DNA of 64,000 nt, taken from positions 1-64,000 of the forward strand of contig JAMCTX010000001.1 in the NCBI GenBank assembly GCA_023381255.1, in the 5' to 3' direction. A model generated the notes under the pieces. The model had not been told where the DNA came from. It worked only from the letters and a program-made list of their open reading frames with translations, and made no database searches. Positions 1 through 9,038 of the stretch are shown here, piece by piece. The stretch is from Nitrososphaerota archaeon (GTDB lineage Archaea > Thermoproteota > Nitrososphaeria > Conexivisphaerales > UBA164). Made by a program: the position numbers and the translations under genes. Within the stretch, counting starts at the first letter, position 1. The number at the start of each line of letters is the position of its first letter.

Positions 1-603
1 TCTGTTGCTTTCATCAAGTATTGCCAGGCCGTTTTCCTGCAGTGTAGTCCCGGTTTCCGTCACATCAACAACCAGGTCTGCCTCCTCAGGCGGTTTGGCT
101 TCAGTTGCTCCAAATGAAAGAAATATGCTCACCATGTCATTTTCCCCCACGTTCCACCATGGGGTGTATATTTTTGGCTGCTTTTCGCCGTAAATTTTCC
201 TGTATTCAGGCAGCGAAGAAATGTACCTGGAAGCAAGCTTCGGGTATTCGGTAGATATCCTGAGCCTTTTCCTGCCCTTCGCAAAATCTTCAACTATTGC
301 GCCAGGGGTTTTTCCCATCGAAGCGGGTCCGGCTATGACTATCTTTACGGAGCCGTACTTCAGGTCCAGCAGCTCTTTTACGTCTGCCCCTGTTTCGTTT
401 ATCCAATCCCTTCCTGATATGCCGAGGTCATAAAACCCCTGCTCCACAAGGGTTGGGATCTCCTGGGGCCTGAGTATTTTTATGTAAATTTCTGGGTCAC
501 TTATATATGGCCTGTAGCTTCTTTCGTTGAACTTTATGTCCATGGTGGTTGCAGAAAGCATCTCAATTGTTGCTCTTTCCAACGAGCCCTTAGGTATGGC
601 CAA
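1..603 (-). CDS. hisG: ATP phosphoribosyltransferase, 3' end outside window
   Basis: First enzyme of histidine biosynthesis, joining ATP and PRPP. About 201 N-terminal residues are present and the frame runs off the left edge of the window. The minus-strand translation begins MAIPKGSLERATIEM and contains the substrate-site stretch ISTEYPKLASRYI and the PRPP-loop region DVTETGTTLQENG, both typical of HisG. The start is taken as TTG at 603, because the family begins just before IPKGSL and no ATG is in frame nearby. It lies 54 nt downstream of the amidotransferase-like gene on the same strand and could be co-transcribed with it. Family call is firm; short versus long HisG form cannot be decided. 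Confidence 0.88.
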   Translation of the reverse strand, partial: MAIPKGSLERATIEMLSATTMDIKFNERSYRPYISDPEIYIKILRPQEIPTLVEQGFYDLGISGRDWINETGADVKELLDLKYGSVKIVIAGPASMGKTPGAIVEDFAKGRKRLRISTEYPKLASRYISSLPEYRKIYGEKQPKIYTPWWNVGENDMVSIFLSFGATEAKPPEEADLVVDVTETGTTLQENGLAILDESNR

Positions 604-657
604 TTTTACCTTTTTACTTATGAAGTGACATCACAGCCTTATACTCTTAAGTGCAAT

Positions 658-1197
658 TTAAAAATATTTCCCCATAAAATAAGCCCTGATTATTCCCAAA
701 CCAAAATCGTTGCTCATTTCGGGATGGAACATTAGGCCCAGCTGGCCCTTATCCGATATAAATGCCTCAATGCCGTTCCCTGAGGCTATCGGCTTTAGCC
801 CGGCCCCCAGCCTTGCTATTGACAGTGACCTTGATTCAAACACGGCATGCGTGCCAGGGGGTATGCCGACGCTGTTTTCCCCGAACGCCACATCGTAAAG
901 CCCGTAAAGATGGCTTCCAATCCTACGCAAGGAACCGCCCCTGCTCAGGTTCAGGAATTCGGCGGCATAGCATATAAATGCCGCGGGCCTGCCCCCTGAG
1001 CGCTTTATCAGCGTGTTCATCCACATATCCGTTTCCGGGTTCCTCCGTGCCCTGCCGGAGAACACAAGCCAGTCATACCGGTCAACGGAGCTGTCTGGAT
1101 ATGTGAGCACTTCAGGGCTAAGCCCCAGCGCACCATGCACAGCAATTTTAAGCTGATCAAGCAGGGCGCTGCCGTTGTCTATTATGGCAATTTTCAT
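658..1197 (-). CDS. class I glutamine amidotransferase-like protein
   Basis: 179 residues with a GATase class I layout: an opening MKIAIIDNGS strand, a candidate nucleophile Cys76 in FICYAAEFL, and His158/Glu160 in FHPEMS near the C-terminus, the usual Cys-His-Glu triad. The nucleophile elbow is atypical, since GxCxG is not conserved. It lies just upstream of hisG on the same strand, which suggests a nitrogen-transfer role in histidine or purine metabolism. Length and opening resemble the separate archaeal GMP synthase glutaminase subunit as much as HisH, so the partner synthase is left open. No synthase domain is fused. Confidence 0.6.
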   Translation of the reverse strand: MKIAIIDNGSALLDQLKIAVHGALGLSPEVLTYPDSSVDRYDWLVFSGRARRNPETDMWMNTLIKRSGGRPAAFICYAAEFLNLSRGGSLRRIGSHLYGLYDVAFGENSVGIPPGTHAVFESRSLSIARLGAGLKPIASGNGIEAFISDKGQLGLMFHPEMSNDFGLGIIRAYFMGKYF

Positions 1198-1306
1198 GCC
1201 TTACGATTAAGGCAAAATGTATTAAAACCTTCACGGTAATATTATTTGTAGCAAACCGATTTTATTTTCAGTTGTTATTACAATTATCATCATTAAAAAA
1301 AATTTG

Positions 1307-2656
1307 TTATTCTGATTTTATGTCAAACCCTGAAAGGCTCTTTCTCCCTGTTTCAAATCCCTTAAAGTACCATACGATCGACATTATTAATCCGGCAAGG
1401 AATATTGCCATCACTATTGCCGTGGAAATGTTGAACATGCTTGACGTCTGGGTTGCGGCGCCCGGATAGTAGTATACTGAAAGGAGCAGTGTAATTATTC
1501 CTGAAATTATCCATACAGCGGCCCTCGTAAATGAAACCCACCTCCCCCTTGTCTTAGTGGGGAAAAGCTCGGGGTTAAGCATCGCTCTTGCGCTCCAGGT
1601 CAACTCTGTTGGAATGAAAAGTATTGCTACAATGACAAGAAGAGGAAGCCCGGAATAGTTTCCTGTTGAAACAACATATATCCACAAAATCGCCCAGAGG
1701 ACAACCAGCAGCCCGTAAGCCAGCACTGCAAAGGTCTTCCTGGGGAGCCTGTGGACAAAGAATATTCCAGCCAGAATGCCTACAACCGCCATCATTATTC
1801 CTCCAATAACCGGTATTACTGCCGAATAATTGACAAAGTACAGGTACCCTATGTCATATGCAATCCATACAAACGCCACGTCCTGCACTATCCCTATCAG
1901 CGTTATGAAAAAGTACCTGCGACCCAATCCCACAGTTGGGTTAACTGCCTCAACTTCTTCCTTATCCACCGTTTTCCATGCCTGTTTTATGTCTTCAGAG
2001 GCTTTGCCCGTTACCGCCTCCCAGGGCCTCGATTCGCTTACGGCCCAGTACCCCACCACAAGCGCAATAATCGGCGCTATGAGCAATATGGCATAAGCCG
2101 TAAGGTCCTGAGCGAAGCTCAACCTGATGAGGGCTGGAATGAACACAATCGCAACCCCTATGTTGCCGAAGTTCTGCACTATGGTTTCAAGCCTTCCCCT
2201 GAACCGTGCTGGAATAAGCTCGGCAATCGCCGTTATTATGGGGGTTTCTGCGCCAATTGCGCCCATTCCAACGAGTATAAACGAGATGATCAGGGCTGCA
2301 GCATTTGTCGGCGCTACCAGAAATACAGCAGTGCCAACAATAACCATGCCCCCTATTATCAGGAACGCGGGCTTCCTTCCAAGCTTGTCCGTAAGGAACC
2401 CTGCAAGCAGGGCACCAAACCCGGCAGCTATAAATGAAAGGCTAAGGCTCAGGTAATAAAACTGGGAGGGTATGATGTTTGTTATGGCCGTAACGGGGCC
2501 GTAACTCTCCGCGACGCCATAAACAAGCATCCCCATGGCCAGAGCAAAAATGGCAAGCCAGGGCAGCTTTATTTCGCCTGAATTTTGCCTGCCTTTAGGA
2601 TTGACGTTTGAAGGACCTGACGATTCTTTACCAGGACGAGTATCTTTAACTGCCAT
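1307..2656 (-). CDS. MFS transporter (sugar-porter-like)
   Basis: 449-residue membrane carrier with about 12 hydrophobic segments after a polar N-terminal tail of about 30 residues. Motif A is seen as GFLTDKLGRKPAF after TM2, and a second signature ELFPTKTRGRW lies near the C-terminal half, both typical of sugar-porter-type MFS proteins. The substrate is unknown. It belongs to the same subfamily as the TPP-riboswitch-controlled carrier at 47071-48372: both end in a WYxxGFETG-like segment. No riboswitch is visible upstream of this copy. A TATA-like stretch on the minus strand near 2668-2690 suggests a short leader. Confidence 0.8.
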   Translation of the reverse strand: MAVKDTRPGKESSGPSNVNPKGRQNSGEIKLPWLAIFALAMGMLVYGVAESYGPVTAITNIIPSQFYYLSLSLSFIAAGFGALLAGFLTDKLGRKPAFLIIGGMVIVGTAVFLVAPTNAAALIISFILVGMGAIGAETPIITAIAELIPARFRGRLETIVQNFGNIGVAIVFIPALIRLSFAQDLTAYAILLIAPIIALVVGYWAVSESRPWEAVTGKASEDIKQAWKTVDKEEVEAVNPTVGLGRRYFFITLIGIVQDVAFVWIAYDIGYLYFVNYSAVIPVIGGIMMAVVGILAGIFFVHRLPRKTFAVLAYGLLVVLWAILWIYVVSTGNYSGLPLLVIVAILFIPTELTWSARAMLNPELFPTKTRGRWVSFTRAAVWIISGIITLLLSVYYYPGAATQTSSMFNISTAIVMAIFLAGLIMSIVWYFKGFETGRKSLSGFDIKSE

Positions 2657-3177
2657 CCCCGTACCAAACTTATAAAGCTATAAAAGGCTTGCTGGAATAC
2701 ACGCCCCAGGCATAATCCTGGTACTGATATTGTCAAAAATGCTGCGTAATTATAATAATCGCCGAGAATAGATAAAAGCTTTCCGGCTTCCGTATGCGAT
2801 TATTGTACATAACACCGAATTTTTTCTCTGCAGCATTTATTTTGCTTTTCTAATAATTGCAAAATATTTGGCGTTGATGTTTTACGCCCTGTTCAATGGT
2901 GTGTTAATCATGCTATTAGCACCGCGGGCTAGCTTATGGCCGGTTATTTCACCAAGAGCCAATAGGCAACCACACTCACGATGAACTGATGGCTGCCGGA
3001 TGAGGGTCAATTCACAGCATGCCAAGGTTCCTGGGCACTTGATCGTCAACAGCCATACATGTGTCCCTTATCCCTGAAATTTTCAGGCTATTGTTCATGC
3101 AAGCAATATGCAGCTTCTGAAGGGCAGGGGGCGATATATTTGTTGATGGATGCGTGGCGTTGTGACCCGGTTCGGAC
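2657..3177. other. 520-nt gap between two minus-strand genes
   Basis: The right-hand part abuts the 3' end of the antiporter gene; the left part is the upstream region of the MFS gene. A small inverted repeat CCAGG-6 nt-CCTGG lies at 2706-2721, about 50 nt before the MFS start. The rest (2740-2900) is AT-rich with no convincing frame. A 60-codon minus frame at 3012-3194 overlaps the antiporter end and shows no recognisable features. No tRNA or transposase remnant was seen. Confidence 0.5.
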
Positions 3178-4368
3178 TCACTGCGCATTTTCATTAGTGT
3201 ATTTCCTTCTTATGTTCCACTGCGCTATGGTTGCCTGCACAAGGAGGGATACCGCTGCGACGCCGATGGTCATGGTCTGTATTAGCTGGGTATAGCTTGC
3301 CGTGAGCAATACATAGCTGGTAAGATTTAGGGCCAGCACTATAGGAATCGCCCCCCTTATTCCCGAAAGCGATACCGTTGGTATGTCGTAGCTGAATTTC
3401 CTGAAAAGCCCAAGGGTCCTTGAAAGCAAAACCCTTACCGCAAACACGGCCGAAAAGGCAATAGCTATTATCAGTATGTATGAATATATCAGGAACGGGT
3501 TAAATATCAACCCCACGGCCATAAATATGAGCGAAGTCATTATATAATCTATCACGGACCAGAACCCCCTGAATTCTTCCTTATGGGCCCTTGCCTGGGT
3601 TGAGACAAGTATTCCGGTAATTATCTCGGCAAGTATGCCCGAACCGCCAATGGCCTGGGCAGCAGTAAACGATATGTACGAAGAAACCAGGAGGGTTGTG
3701 ATCCTGGATTCATAGCTTTGCAGGCGATTTATGAGCAGCACGGAAACTATGCCAAAGGCAAAGCCAATAAGTGGCGATGCAATGGCGGCAAGCGCAGCTT
3801 CTCCGGCTATCCCCGAAATTGATATTATGCCGCCCTTAAATGCCAAGAGAATTGAAAATATTGTTATTGCGGTTGCGTCATTTAGCAGCGCTTCGCCCTC
3901 AACAAGGGTAGCAGTGTCAGCAGGCGCGTGATACCTGCGCAGAAGAACTATTACACCTACAGGGTCGGTGGGGGAAATTATCGTTGCAAAGAGAAACGAG
4001 TAAAACCAGGGGAGTGACAGCAGGAAGTGCATGACCAGCGCCACGAGAATCGTGGAAAGCACAACCCCCACGGTTGCCATATAGGCAATTGGCCATATGT
4101 TCTTCCTGAACGCCTGGTAGTTTATGTCCAGCGACGCCTTAAATATGATCGGCGGCAGCACCAGGCCAAAGAAAACCTGCGCCGAAAGTATCGATGTTAT
4201 GGTGGAAACCTGCGGGAACACCTTCCACACGCTGTTAATCAGCGTAAGGGACATGCCCAGCACAAGCAGAAAGGATGTGTAAGAGACTTTGATCTTTTCA
4301 GATATAAGGCTGACTATAACTCCTACCAGGATGAAAACTAGGAAAATCTGGTATCCTAGCGGGCCCAT
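3178..4368 (-). CDS. Na+/H+ antiporter, CPA1/NhaP family
   Basis: 396-residue integral membrane exchanger with about 12 TM segments. Diagnostic residues are seen: SPTDPV at about 132-137 and EGEALLNDA at about 157-165 with the Asn163-Asp164 pair, which in CPA1 members usually goes with electroneutral Na+/H+ exchange. The C-terminus is short and lacks the large cytoplasmic regulatory domain of bacterial NhaP. It probably serves cytoplasmic pH and Na+ balance, in keeping with the H+-pumping P-type ATPase at 48418. Transcribed alone. Confidence 0.88.
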   Translation of the reverse strand: MGPLGYQIFLVFILVGVIVSLISEKIKVSYTSFLLVLGMSLTLINSVWKVFPQVSTITSILSAQVFFGLVLPPIIFKASLDINYQAFRKNIWPIAYMATVGVVLSTILVALVMHFLLSLPWFYSFLFATIISPTDPVGVIVLLRRYHAPADTATLVEGEALLNDATAITIFSILLAFKGGIISISGIAGEAALAAIASPLIGFAFGIVSVLLINRLQSYESRITTLLVSSYISFTAAQAIGGSGILAEIITGILVSTQARAHKEEFRGFWSVIDYIMTSLIFMAVGLIFNPFLIYSYILIIAIAFSAVFAVRVLLSRTLGLFRKFSYDIPTVSLSGIRGAIPIVLALNLTSYVLLTASYTQLIQTMTIGVAAVSLLVQATIAQWNIRRKYTNENAQ

Positions 4369-4428
4369 CTAACCTCCCTTTCTTTCATCGCATATTATTT
4401 GTTAAATTGGAATATAACCTGTGCGTTG

Positions 4429-5592
4429 TCACTTTGAATAAGCTGAGATTATGTCCTCCCTTTTCATCATCTTTATGCCCACCTTGGAAGAGGCCTTCAT
4501 ATAAAATGATGCCTTGCCGGAATCCGTTATAATGCTCCTGACGCCAAGGAGTTCAGGAATTCTGGACAGCGTGGGGCATACGTCAGGCAATATTTCTACC
4601 CCAGCCCTTTTCAGGTCGTCATAATACCCGCTTGCCTTCAATTCGTCAAAGGATGACCTGTAAGTGAAAAGGTAGGTTTTCTTGACCATGGTTCTTCCTT
4701 TTAAGGATCTTGCGAACTGGGATACCTCATCAGCCGAAAGGAATGGGCAACCCAGGACTATTGCTTCGCCGTCAGCGGAGTCGCTGATTTTTGCCAGCGA
4801 TTCCTCAAGCTCGGCTTTGCCAAACTCCACGCCGGTTCCGTTCTGCACCACGCCAAACATTCCCATTGGACCGTAGGTGCCCACGGATGCGGCAAGTGCC
4901 TTGAGCTCCGTGTGCGTCGCTCCGTTTATCCCGCTTATGCCAACAACGTCCCTGAACCTCCTTCCTAAAAAGTATCCGAGCGCCGCAAACTGGGGACCGC
5001 CATCCAGCTTGATTGTGACATTTACAAATTCTTTCGGCTTCCTGTTTTCTTCAATGTGCAGCCCGTAATAGGGCGTCTTGCCAACGACGGCTGCAGCTAG
5101 CGCACTCAGGCCACTTTCCCTGTTGGTCATGATGCCTGCTATCGAGTTGCCGTACACCACCGCATTGCTTTCGGCCCAGCTTACGTGTTCGCCGCGTTGC
5201 GGGGCATTTTCTCCTTCAAATGGAACGCAGTTGCAAGACCCCTGGGCCCCCATTTTACGGAACGCATTGACTATTCTCAGCTGCGAATCAACCAGATCCT
5301 TTGGGAACTCGATTCCGTAATCACCTTCAAGAGGCGCCCCGCAGGGATTTATAGTGGTTTTAACCGAGAACCTTGAAGTTCTGGACATGTCTTCTAGAAA
5401 ATCCAGGCCTGCGTCCCCGATGTTGTGGTAGTTCACCCCGGAAATATGGGCCGAAGTTATTCTGATCATCCTTTCAGCGCCCATTGCCTTCCCAACCGCA
5501 ACAAGTATCCTGTAGGCGCTTTGAATCCCCTCGCCGTACTCCCCGTTTAATCCCTTTTCTTCATCCTTTTCCAGAATCATTTCTTTATCCAC
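4429..5592 (-). CDS. aconitase X-type large subunit, probable phosphomevalonate dehydratase
   Basis: 387 residues matching the aconitase X catalytic subunit (DUF521), with cysteine-bearing segments INPCGAP, GSCNCVPFEGENAP and LGCPFLSADEV that would bind an Fe-S cluster. In archaea the stand-alone large subunit pairs with a small swivel subunit to dehydrate 5-phosphomevalonate to anhydromevalonate phosphate in the archaeal mevalonate route. The window also holds mevalonate kinase, isopentenyl phosphate kinase and IPP isomerase, which supports this role. The small subunit and the UbiD-type decarboxylase are not in the window. Cis-3-hydroxyproline dehydratase is the main alternative, less likely in this company. 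Overlaps the downstream hydrolase gene end by 16 nt. Confidence 0.75.
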   Translation of the reverse strand: MDKEMILEKDEEKGLNGEYGEGIQSAYRILVAVGKAMGAERMIRITSAHISGVNYHNIGDAGLDFLEDMSRTSRFSVKTTINPCGAPLEGDYGIEFPKDLVDSQLRIVNAFRKMGAQGSCNCVPFEGENAPQRGEHVSWAESNAVVYGNSIAGIMTNRESGLSALAAAVVGKTPYYGLHIEENRKPKEFVNVTIKLDGGPQFAALGYFLGRRFRDVVGISGINGATHTELKALAASVGTYGPMGMFGVVQNGTGVEFGKAELEESLAKISDSADGEAIVLGCPFLSADEVSQFARSLKGRTMVKKTYLFTYRSSFDELKASGYYDDLKRAGVEILPDVCPTLSRIPELLGVRSIITDSGKASFYMKASSKVGIKMMKREDIISAYSK

Positions 5593-6143
5593 TCTTCAAC
5601 TGCCCTGAATAATTCCTTTTCTAATGATTTTGGGGGGGTGTGTTTCATTTCAAGTTCAAGCAAATTGCACCTTCCCCCATTTTCCCTTATCCTTGAACAC
5701 ATGATCCTGCTCTGTGAGATTGGAACAATGTCGTCCCGCTTCCCGTGAACCAACAGCGCATCGGTTATTTTATCAGCAAAGTTAACTGGGGAAGTTGACC
5801 TGAGGTAACTTTCGCTGTAATTGTCCTGTTCCCTGCACAGCCTTTTCTGCACGGTGCCGTCTGGATACGAACACAGGTGCATCCTCTGCATCACCCTGTC
5901 GCTTGGGGCCGAAACCGCAATGACGGGAACGCCGCGCCTTGCCGCTGCCAGAAGCGCGACAGTCCCACCCCTGGAGTGCCCTGCTATAAGGTCAAAGCTG
6001 TACCTGCCAACCAATTCAAGCGCCTGGTTTACTTCCATATCAACTGGAGGCGCAGTAACCTGCCCGAACTTTGAAAGGGGTTCCGTGAGCCACTGAATTT
6101 TCTCGGGAGAAGACCCTTTGCCGTGCAGCGCCAGTATCATCAA
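5577..6143 (-). CDS. small alpha/beta hydrolase
   Basis: 188-residue cytoplasmic serine hydrolase. The nucleophile elbow GHSRGG puts Ser57 as nucleophile, the acid is Asp137 or Asp138 in GKRDDIVP, and the base is His168 in MKHTPP. It resembles the small dienelactone-hydrolase/KANL3-like or DUF1749-type minimal hydrolases. No signal peptide. It overlaps the aconitase X gene by 16 nt and abuts the CDP-alcohol transferase gene without a gap, so it is probably translated from the same message. Substrate unknown. Confidence 0.72.
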   Translation of the reverse strand: MMILALHGKGSSPEKIQWLTEPLSKFGQVTAPPVDMEVNQALELVGRYSFDLIAGHSRGGTVALLAAARRGVPVIAVSAPSDRVMQRMHLCSYPDGTVQKRLCREQDNYSESYLRSTSPVNFADKITDALLVHGKRDDIVPISQSRIMCSRIRENGGRCNLLELEMKHTPPKSLEKELFRAVEEWIKK

Positions 6144-6722
6144 TCATTTACTGCCTCCCTTGAGAAATCGCGAGTACACCAGCATCCTCTGGCCAAAGGT
6201 CACCAGCGCAAGGGCTGTAACCACAGCCAGGGCAATCAGCGGAAGCTCCAGCAACAGCAGCACGCACAGCACTATCAGCCTGATTCCCCTTTCTCCTATC
6301 TCCATGCCCTTTGGCCTGCTGCCCCCGGAAAGCCCTTCAAGCCTTGCTCTGGAGTAGCTTACCATTATTGAAAAGCCAAATGCCAGGAAAGCCGGAATGT
6401 AAAGGGAATAGCTGCTTATGCCTATGCCCAGGTAAATCAACATTTCAACTATCCGGTCAAAATTTGAGTCCAGGAACGCGCCGCTCACAGAAACCTTGCC
6501 GGTTGCCCTGGCAATGGCTCCATCCAGCACGTCCATGGCTCCGGAAAGCAGCAGCACAATTCCCCCGAGGGTGTAGAACCTGAGCGCCAGGACAAAGGCG
6601 GCTAAAATTCCAAACACCAGCCCGATAAATGAGAAAAGGTTCGGGTACGGGAGAACTCTGGCAATCGCGGCAGCAATCCTGTTAACAAATGGAGCTGTCC
6701 TGTGCCTGAGGCCCTCAGCCAT
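6144..6722 (-). CDS. CDP-alcohol phosphatidyltransferase, probable archaetidyl lipid head-group synthase
   Basis: 192 residues from ATG at 6722. The family signature D-x2-DG-x2-AR-x8-G-x3-D-x3-D is complete (Asp64, Asp67, Gly68, Ala71, Arg72, then Asp85 and Asp89), with several TM helices. In archaea such enzymes move CDP-archaeol onto inositol phosphate, glycerol phosphate or serine; the size suits archaetidylinositol phosphate synthase, but the acceptor is not determined. The 6722 start is preferred over an upstream one at 6800 because it gives an 8-nt overlap (ATGGCTGA) with the agmatinase stop, and the longer version would overlap by 86 nt. Confidence 0.82.
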   Translation of the reverse strand: MAEGLRHRTAPFVNRIAAAIARVLPYPNLFSFIGLVFGILAAFVLALRFYTLGGIVLLLSGAMDVLDGAIARATGKVSVSGAFLDSNFDRIVEMLIYLGIGISSYSLYIPAFLAFGFSIMVSYSRARLEGLSGGSRPKGMEIGERGIRLIVLCVLLLLELPLIALAVVTALALVTFGQRMLVYSRFLKGGSK

Positions 6723-7575
6723 TAATGCCCACCCATGAAAGTATAACCAGAATGGAAAACACCTTCGCGGCAGCAATTGAAGTGATGCCTGAAGGGTCAT
6801 ACGGAGGGCTTACTTCATTTACGTCAAACCCCACTATTTTTCTTCCTTTAAGCGACCTTAAAGCATCAAAGAGCTCGCTGTAAGCGAGCCCGCCAGGTTC
6901 CGGATTTCCAACCCCGGGGGCGCATGAAGGGTCAAGGACATCGGTATCTACAGATATATAAAGGGGACCGTCAGGCAGCGCGTCAAGCAGGGATCTTCTG
7001 TCATTTCTCAAGTTTTCCTGGGTGATCACCCTGACGCCCAAATTTCTTGCAGACTGCAGTTCATCATCAAGGTAGGCGTGGGCCCCCGCGTGCACCGCTT
7101 TGATTTGCTTTGATTCCAGGAGCCTCCTGAAAAATGTTGCATGGCTCACCTTCAGCCCATAGAGTTCATCCCTCAGGTCAAAATGGGCATCAAATACAAC
7201 AATCGAGGCGTCTTTTAAATTTGAAGCTATGGGAAGCGTTATCAGGTGTTCGCCCCCGATTGACCCAAGGACTTTACCCTGGGCAAAGGCTTCTCCTGAA
7301 ACCTTCCTGACCATATCAATCATGCCGTCAACTGAAGTTACAGGCGAAATGTTTCCCAGGTCAAATATGGGTATGTTTTCAGCATTTACGCCCAGCTCTC
7401 TGTCAACTATTTCTATGTTCCAGTATGCCTGCCTTACCGAATCAGGCCCAAATCTTGAACCCGGCCTGTAGGAGCTGGTAAAATCAAACGGAATCCCCAG
7501 AACATAGATCGGGGAATCCTTCCCTCCGGTGGATATCTTTGGGGAATCGTTTGTGTAAAGATCTGTGTAACTCAT
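6715..7575 (-). CDS. speB: agmatinase/arginase-family ureohydrolase
   Basis: 286 residues. Binuclear Mn ligands are visible: His110 in GGEHL, Asp129/His131/Asp133 in FDAHFDLRD, and Asp210/Asp212 in SVDTDVLDPS, followed by the family motif GNPEPGGL. It would hydrolyse agmatine to putrescine and urea in polyamine synthesis; arginase or guanidinobutyrase activity cannot be excluded. First gene of the minus-strand run ending at 4429; the divergent GDPD gene starts 81 nt away. Confidence 0.85.
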   Translation of the reverse strand: MSYTDLYTNDSPKISTGGKDSPIYVLGIPFDFTSSYRPGSRFGPDSVRQAYWNIEIVDRELGVNAENIPIFDLGNISPVTSVDGMIDMVRKVSGEAFAQGKVLGSIGGEHLITLPIASNLKDASIVVFDAHFDLRDELYGLKVSHATFFRRLLESKQIKAVHAGAHAYLDDELQSARNLGVRVITQENLRNDRRSLLDALPDGPLYISVDTDVLDPSCAPGVGNPEPGGLAYSELFDALRSLKGRKIVGFDVNEVSPPYDPSGITSIAAAKVFSILVILSWVGING

Positions 7576-7656
7576 GGCAAATGCTTGGGATTAACCAGTA
7601 TAAAGATTTTTTAAAAAGCAAAAAACGTATTAACAATTTTTTGCAAGCATACCATT

Positions 7657-8391
7657 ATGAAACCGTTGCTTTTTGGACACAGGGGGAGCAGGGGGCTTTC
7701 TCCCGAAAACACGCTGCCGTCTTTCAGGCTTGGAATAAGCTATGGGGTTGATGGAATTGAGCTTGACGTCCATCTTTCAAAGGACGGGAAACTGGTGGTG
7801 ATGCACGACGATGCGGTGGACAGGACAACCGATGGCCACGGGAAGATCTCCGACATGACCTTTGAGCAGATAAGCAGGCTCGATGCCGGAATAAAGTCGG
7901 GAACGCAGTGGAGGGGAACTGCAGTCCCCCTGCTCAGCGACGTGTTCGAGGAATTTGGAAGCAATATAAAGTACAAGGTGGAATTGAAGCACAGCTCAAA
8001 AGTTTATCCCGGAATTGAAAAGGAATTGCTGGAAGAAATAGAAAGGTATTCCGTCAAGGACAGGGTACAGGTAATATCTTTTGATTTTGATTCGCTCAAG
8101 AACGTGAGGGAAATGGACGGGGATATTGAACTTGGCATCATCATTTTTGGCAAACCCGGATGGTTTGTTGATATTGCCAGGAAGCTAAATGCGGGATGGA
8201 TACAGGCTTTCTACGGGCTAGTCTTCCCTGAAGACGTGAAAATAGCGCATGAAAACAACCTCAAGATTGGGGTGTGGACCCCTGATGACGAAGAAGAAAT
8301 AAAGAGGTATTATGAAATGGGCGTTGACGACATAACTTCTGACCTGCCGAATTTGCTAGCAAAAATTGCGAAAAGCCGGCAAAAGTTTTAA
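7657..8391 (+). CDS. glycerophosphodiester phosphodiesterase
   Basis: 244-residue GDPD-family TIM barrel. Catalytic and metal residues are in place: His8-Arg9 in FGHRGS, Glu17-Asn18 in SPENT, Glu35 and Asp37 in IELDVHL, and His50-Asp51 in VVMHDD. No signal peptide, so cytoplasmic, probably recycling glycerophosphodiesters from lipid turnover. Divergent from agmatinase; the flavin reductase gene follows 22 nt downstream on the same strand. Confidence 0.88.
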   Translation: MKPLLFGHRGSRGLSPENTLPSFRLGISYGVDGIELDVHLSKDGKLVVMHDDAVDRTTDGHGKISDMTFEQISRLDAGIKSGTQWRGTAVPLLSDVFEEFGSNIKYKVELKHSSKVYPGIEKELLEEIERYSVKDRVQVISFDFDSLKNVREMDGDIELGIIIFGKPGWFVDIARKLNAGWIQAFYGLVFPEDVKIAHENNLKIGVWTPDDEEEIKRYYEMGVDDITSDLPNLLAKIAKSRQKF

Positions 8392-8413
8392 ATTAACAAA
8401 ATCTATTTCTGCC

Positions 8414-8878
8414 ATGAACGTACAGGAATTCAAGGCCGCAATGGCCAGATGGGCCAGCGGCGTATCAATTGTGTCAACCATGATGAATGATAAACCTGTG
8501 GGGATAACTGTTACAGGCTTCATGTCACTGAGCGTAGACCCTCCCTCGGTTCTTGTTTCAATAGACAGGAAGTCGTATATGGTTGGGGCAATAAAAGGGG
8601 CTGGCAGGTTTTCTGTAACTTTTTTGAGCGAAGGCCAGGAGGAAATTTCCAGGCTGTTCGCATCAAATGACTTGAATAAGTTCAGGGAGGAATGGACAGG
8701 ATACAAAAACGGCCTGCCTTATGTTAAGGGCGGCACAACGGTATTTGCCGAGGTTCAGTCGGGGTCAGGTGCTTTTGATCATGTTTTATACATAGGCAAA
8801 GTCACTGACCTGATCCTCAATGAAGAAAAGCCGCTGGTGTACTGGAACAGGATGTACCTGAAATTGAACATGAGTTAA
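8414..8878 (+). CDS. flavin reductase-like FMN-binding protein
   Basis: 154 residues from ATG at 8414 (MNVQEFKAAMARWASG). It carries the flavin-reductase split-barrel pattern: RWASGVSIVST, GITVTGFMSLSVDPPSVLVS, and a final H-to-YW segment (FDHVLYIGKV...LVYWNRMY), as in HpaC/RutF-type NAD(P)H:flavin reductases. A longer in-frame start at 8366 would overlap the GDPD gene and adds residues unlike the family. Partner monooxygenase unknown. Confidence 0.82.
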   Translation: MNVQEFKAAMARWASGVSIVSTMMNDKPVGITVTGFMSLSVDPPSVLVSIDRKSYMVGAIKGAGRFSVTFLSEGQEEISRLFASNDLNKFREEWTGYKNGLPYVKGGTTVFAEVQSGSGAFDHVLYIGKVTDLILNEEKPLVYWNRMYLKLNMS

Positions 8879-9010
8879 AGCTCGCATAGAAATTGCGCCA
8901 GATATTTTGTGTTATTATACGGCATAATTATAACTGCAGTAAACGTTAACCCGGGTCTGCGGCACCTTCTTGCCAGATATACAATCTGTTCACAGCGCTA
9001 TTGCTAAACC

Positions 9011-9021
9011 TTTTATATATA
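9011..9021 (+). promoter_or_regulatory. TATA box of thymidine kinase gene
   Basis: TTTTATATATA centred about 24 nt before the ATG at 9039. An archaeal TATA box at this distance places the transcript start at or next to the ATG, implying a leaderless mRNA. It decides the start against the longer frame from 8970, which would put this box inside the gene. Confidence 0.6.
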
Positions 9022-9038
9022 GTAATGCCACCGGAGTT

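Noticed and set aside
658-1197. Assignment as HisH
   Set aside because: Next to hisG but lacks the GxCxG elbow of HisH and is equally like GMP synthase glutaminase; kept as generic GATase.
1751-2437. 228-codon plus-strand frame opposite the MFS gene
   Set aside because: Antisense shadow of a strongly supported membrane transporter; no domain, and composition follows codon positions of the real gene.
2657-2760. Possible second TPP riboswitch before the first MFS gene
   Set aside because: No CTGAGA core or ACCTGA/GATAATAC segments; only a small 5-bp hairpin.
3012-3194. 60-codon minus frame after the antiporter
   Set aside because: Overlaps the antiporter end, has no motif and low-quality composition; treated as chance.
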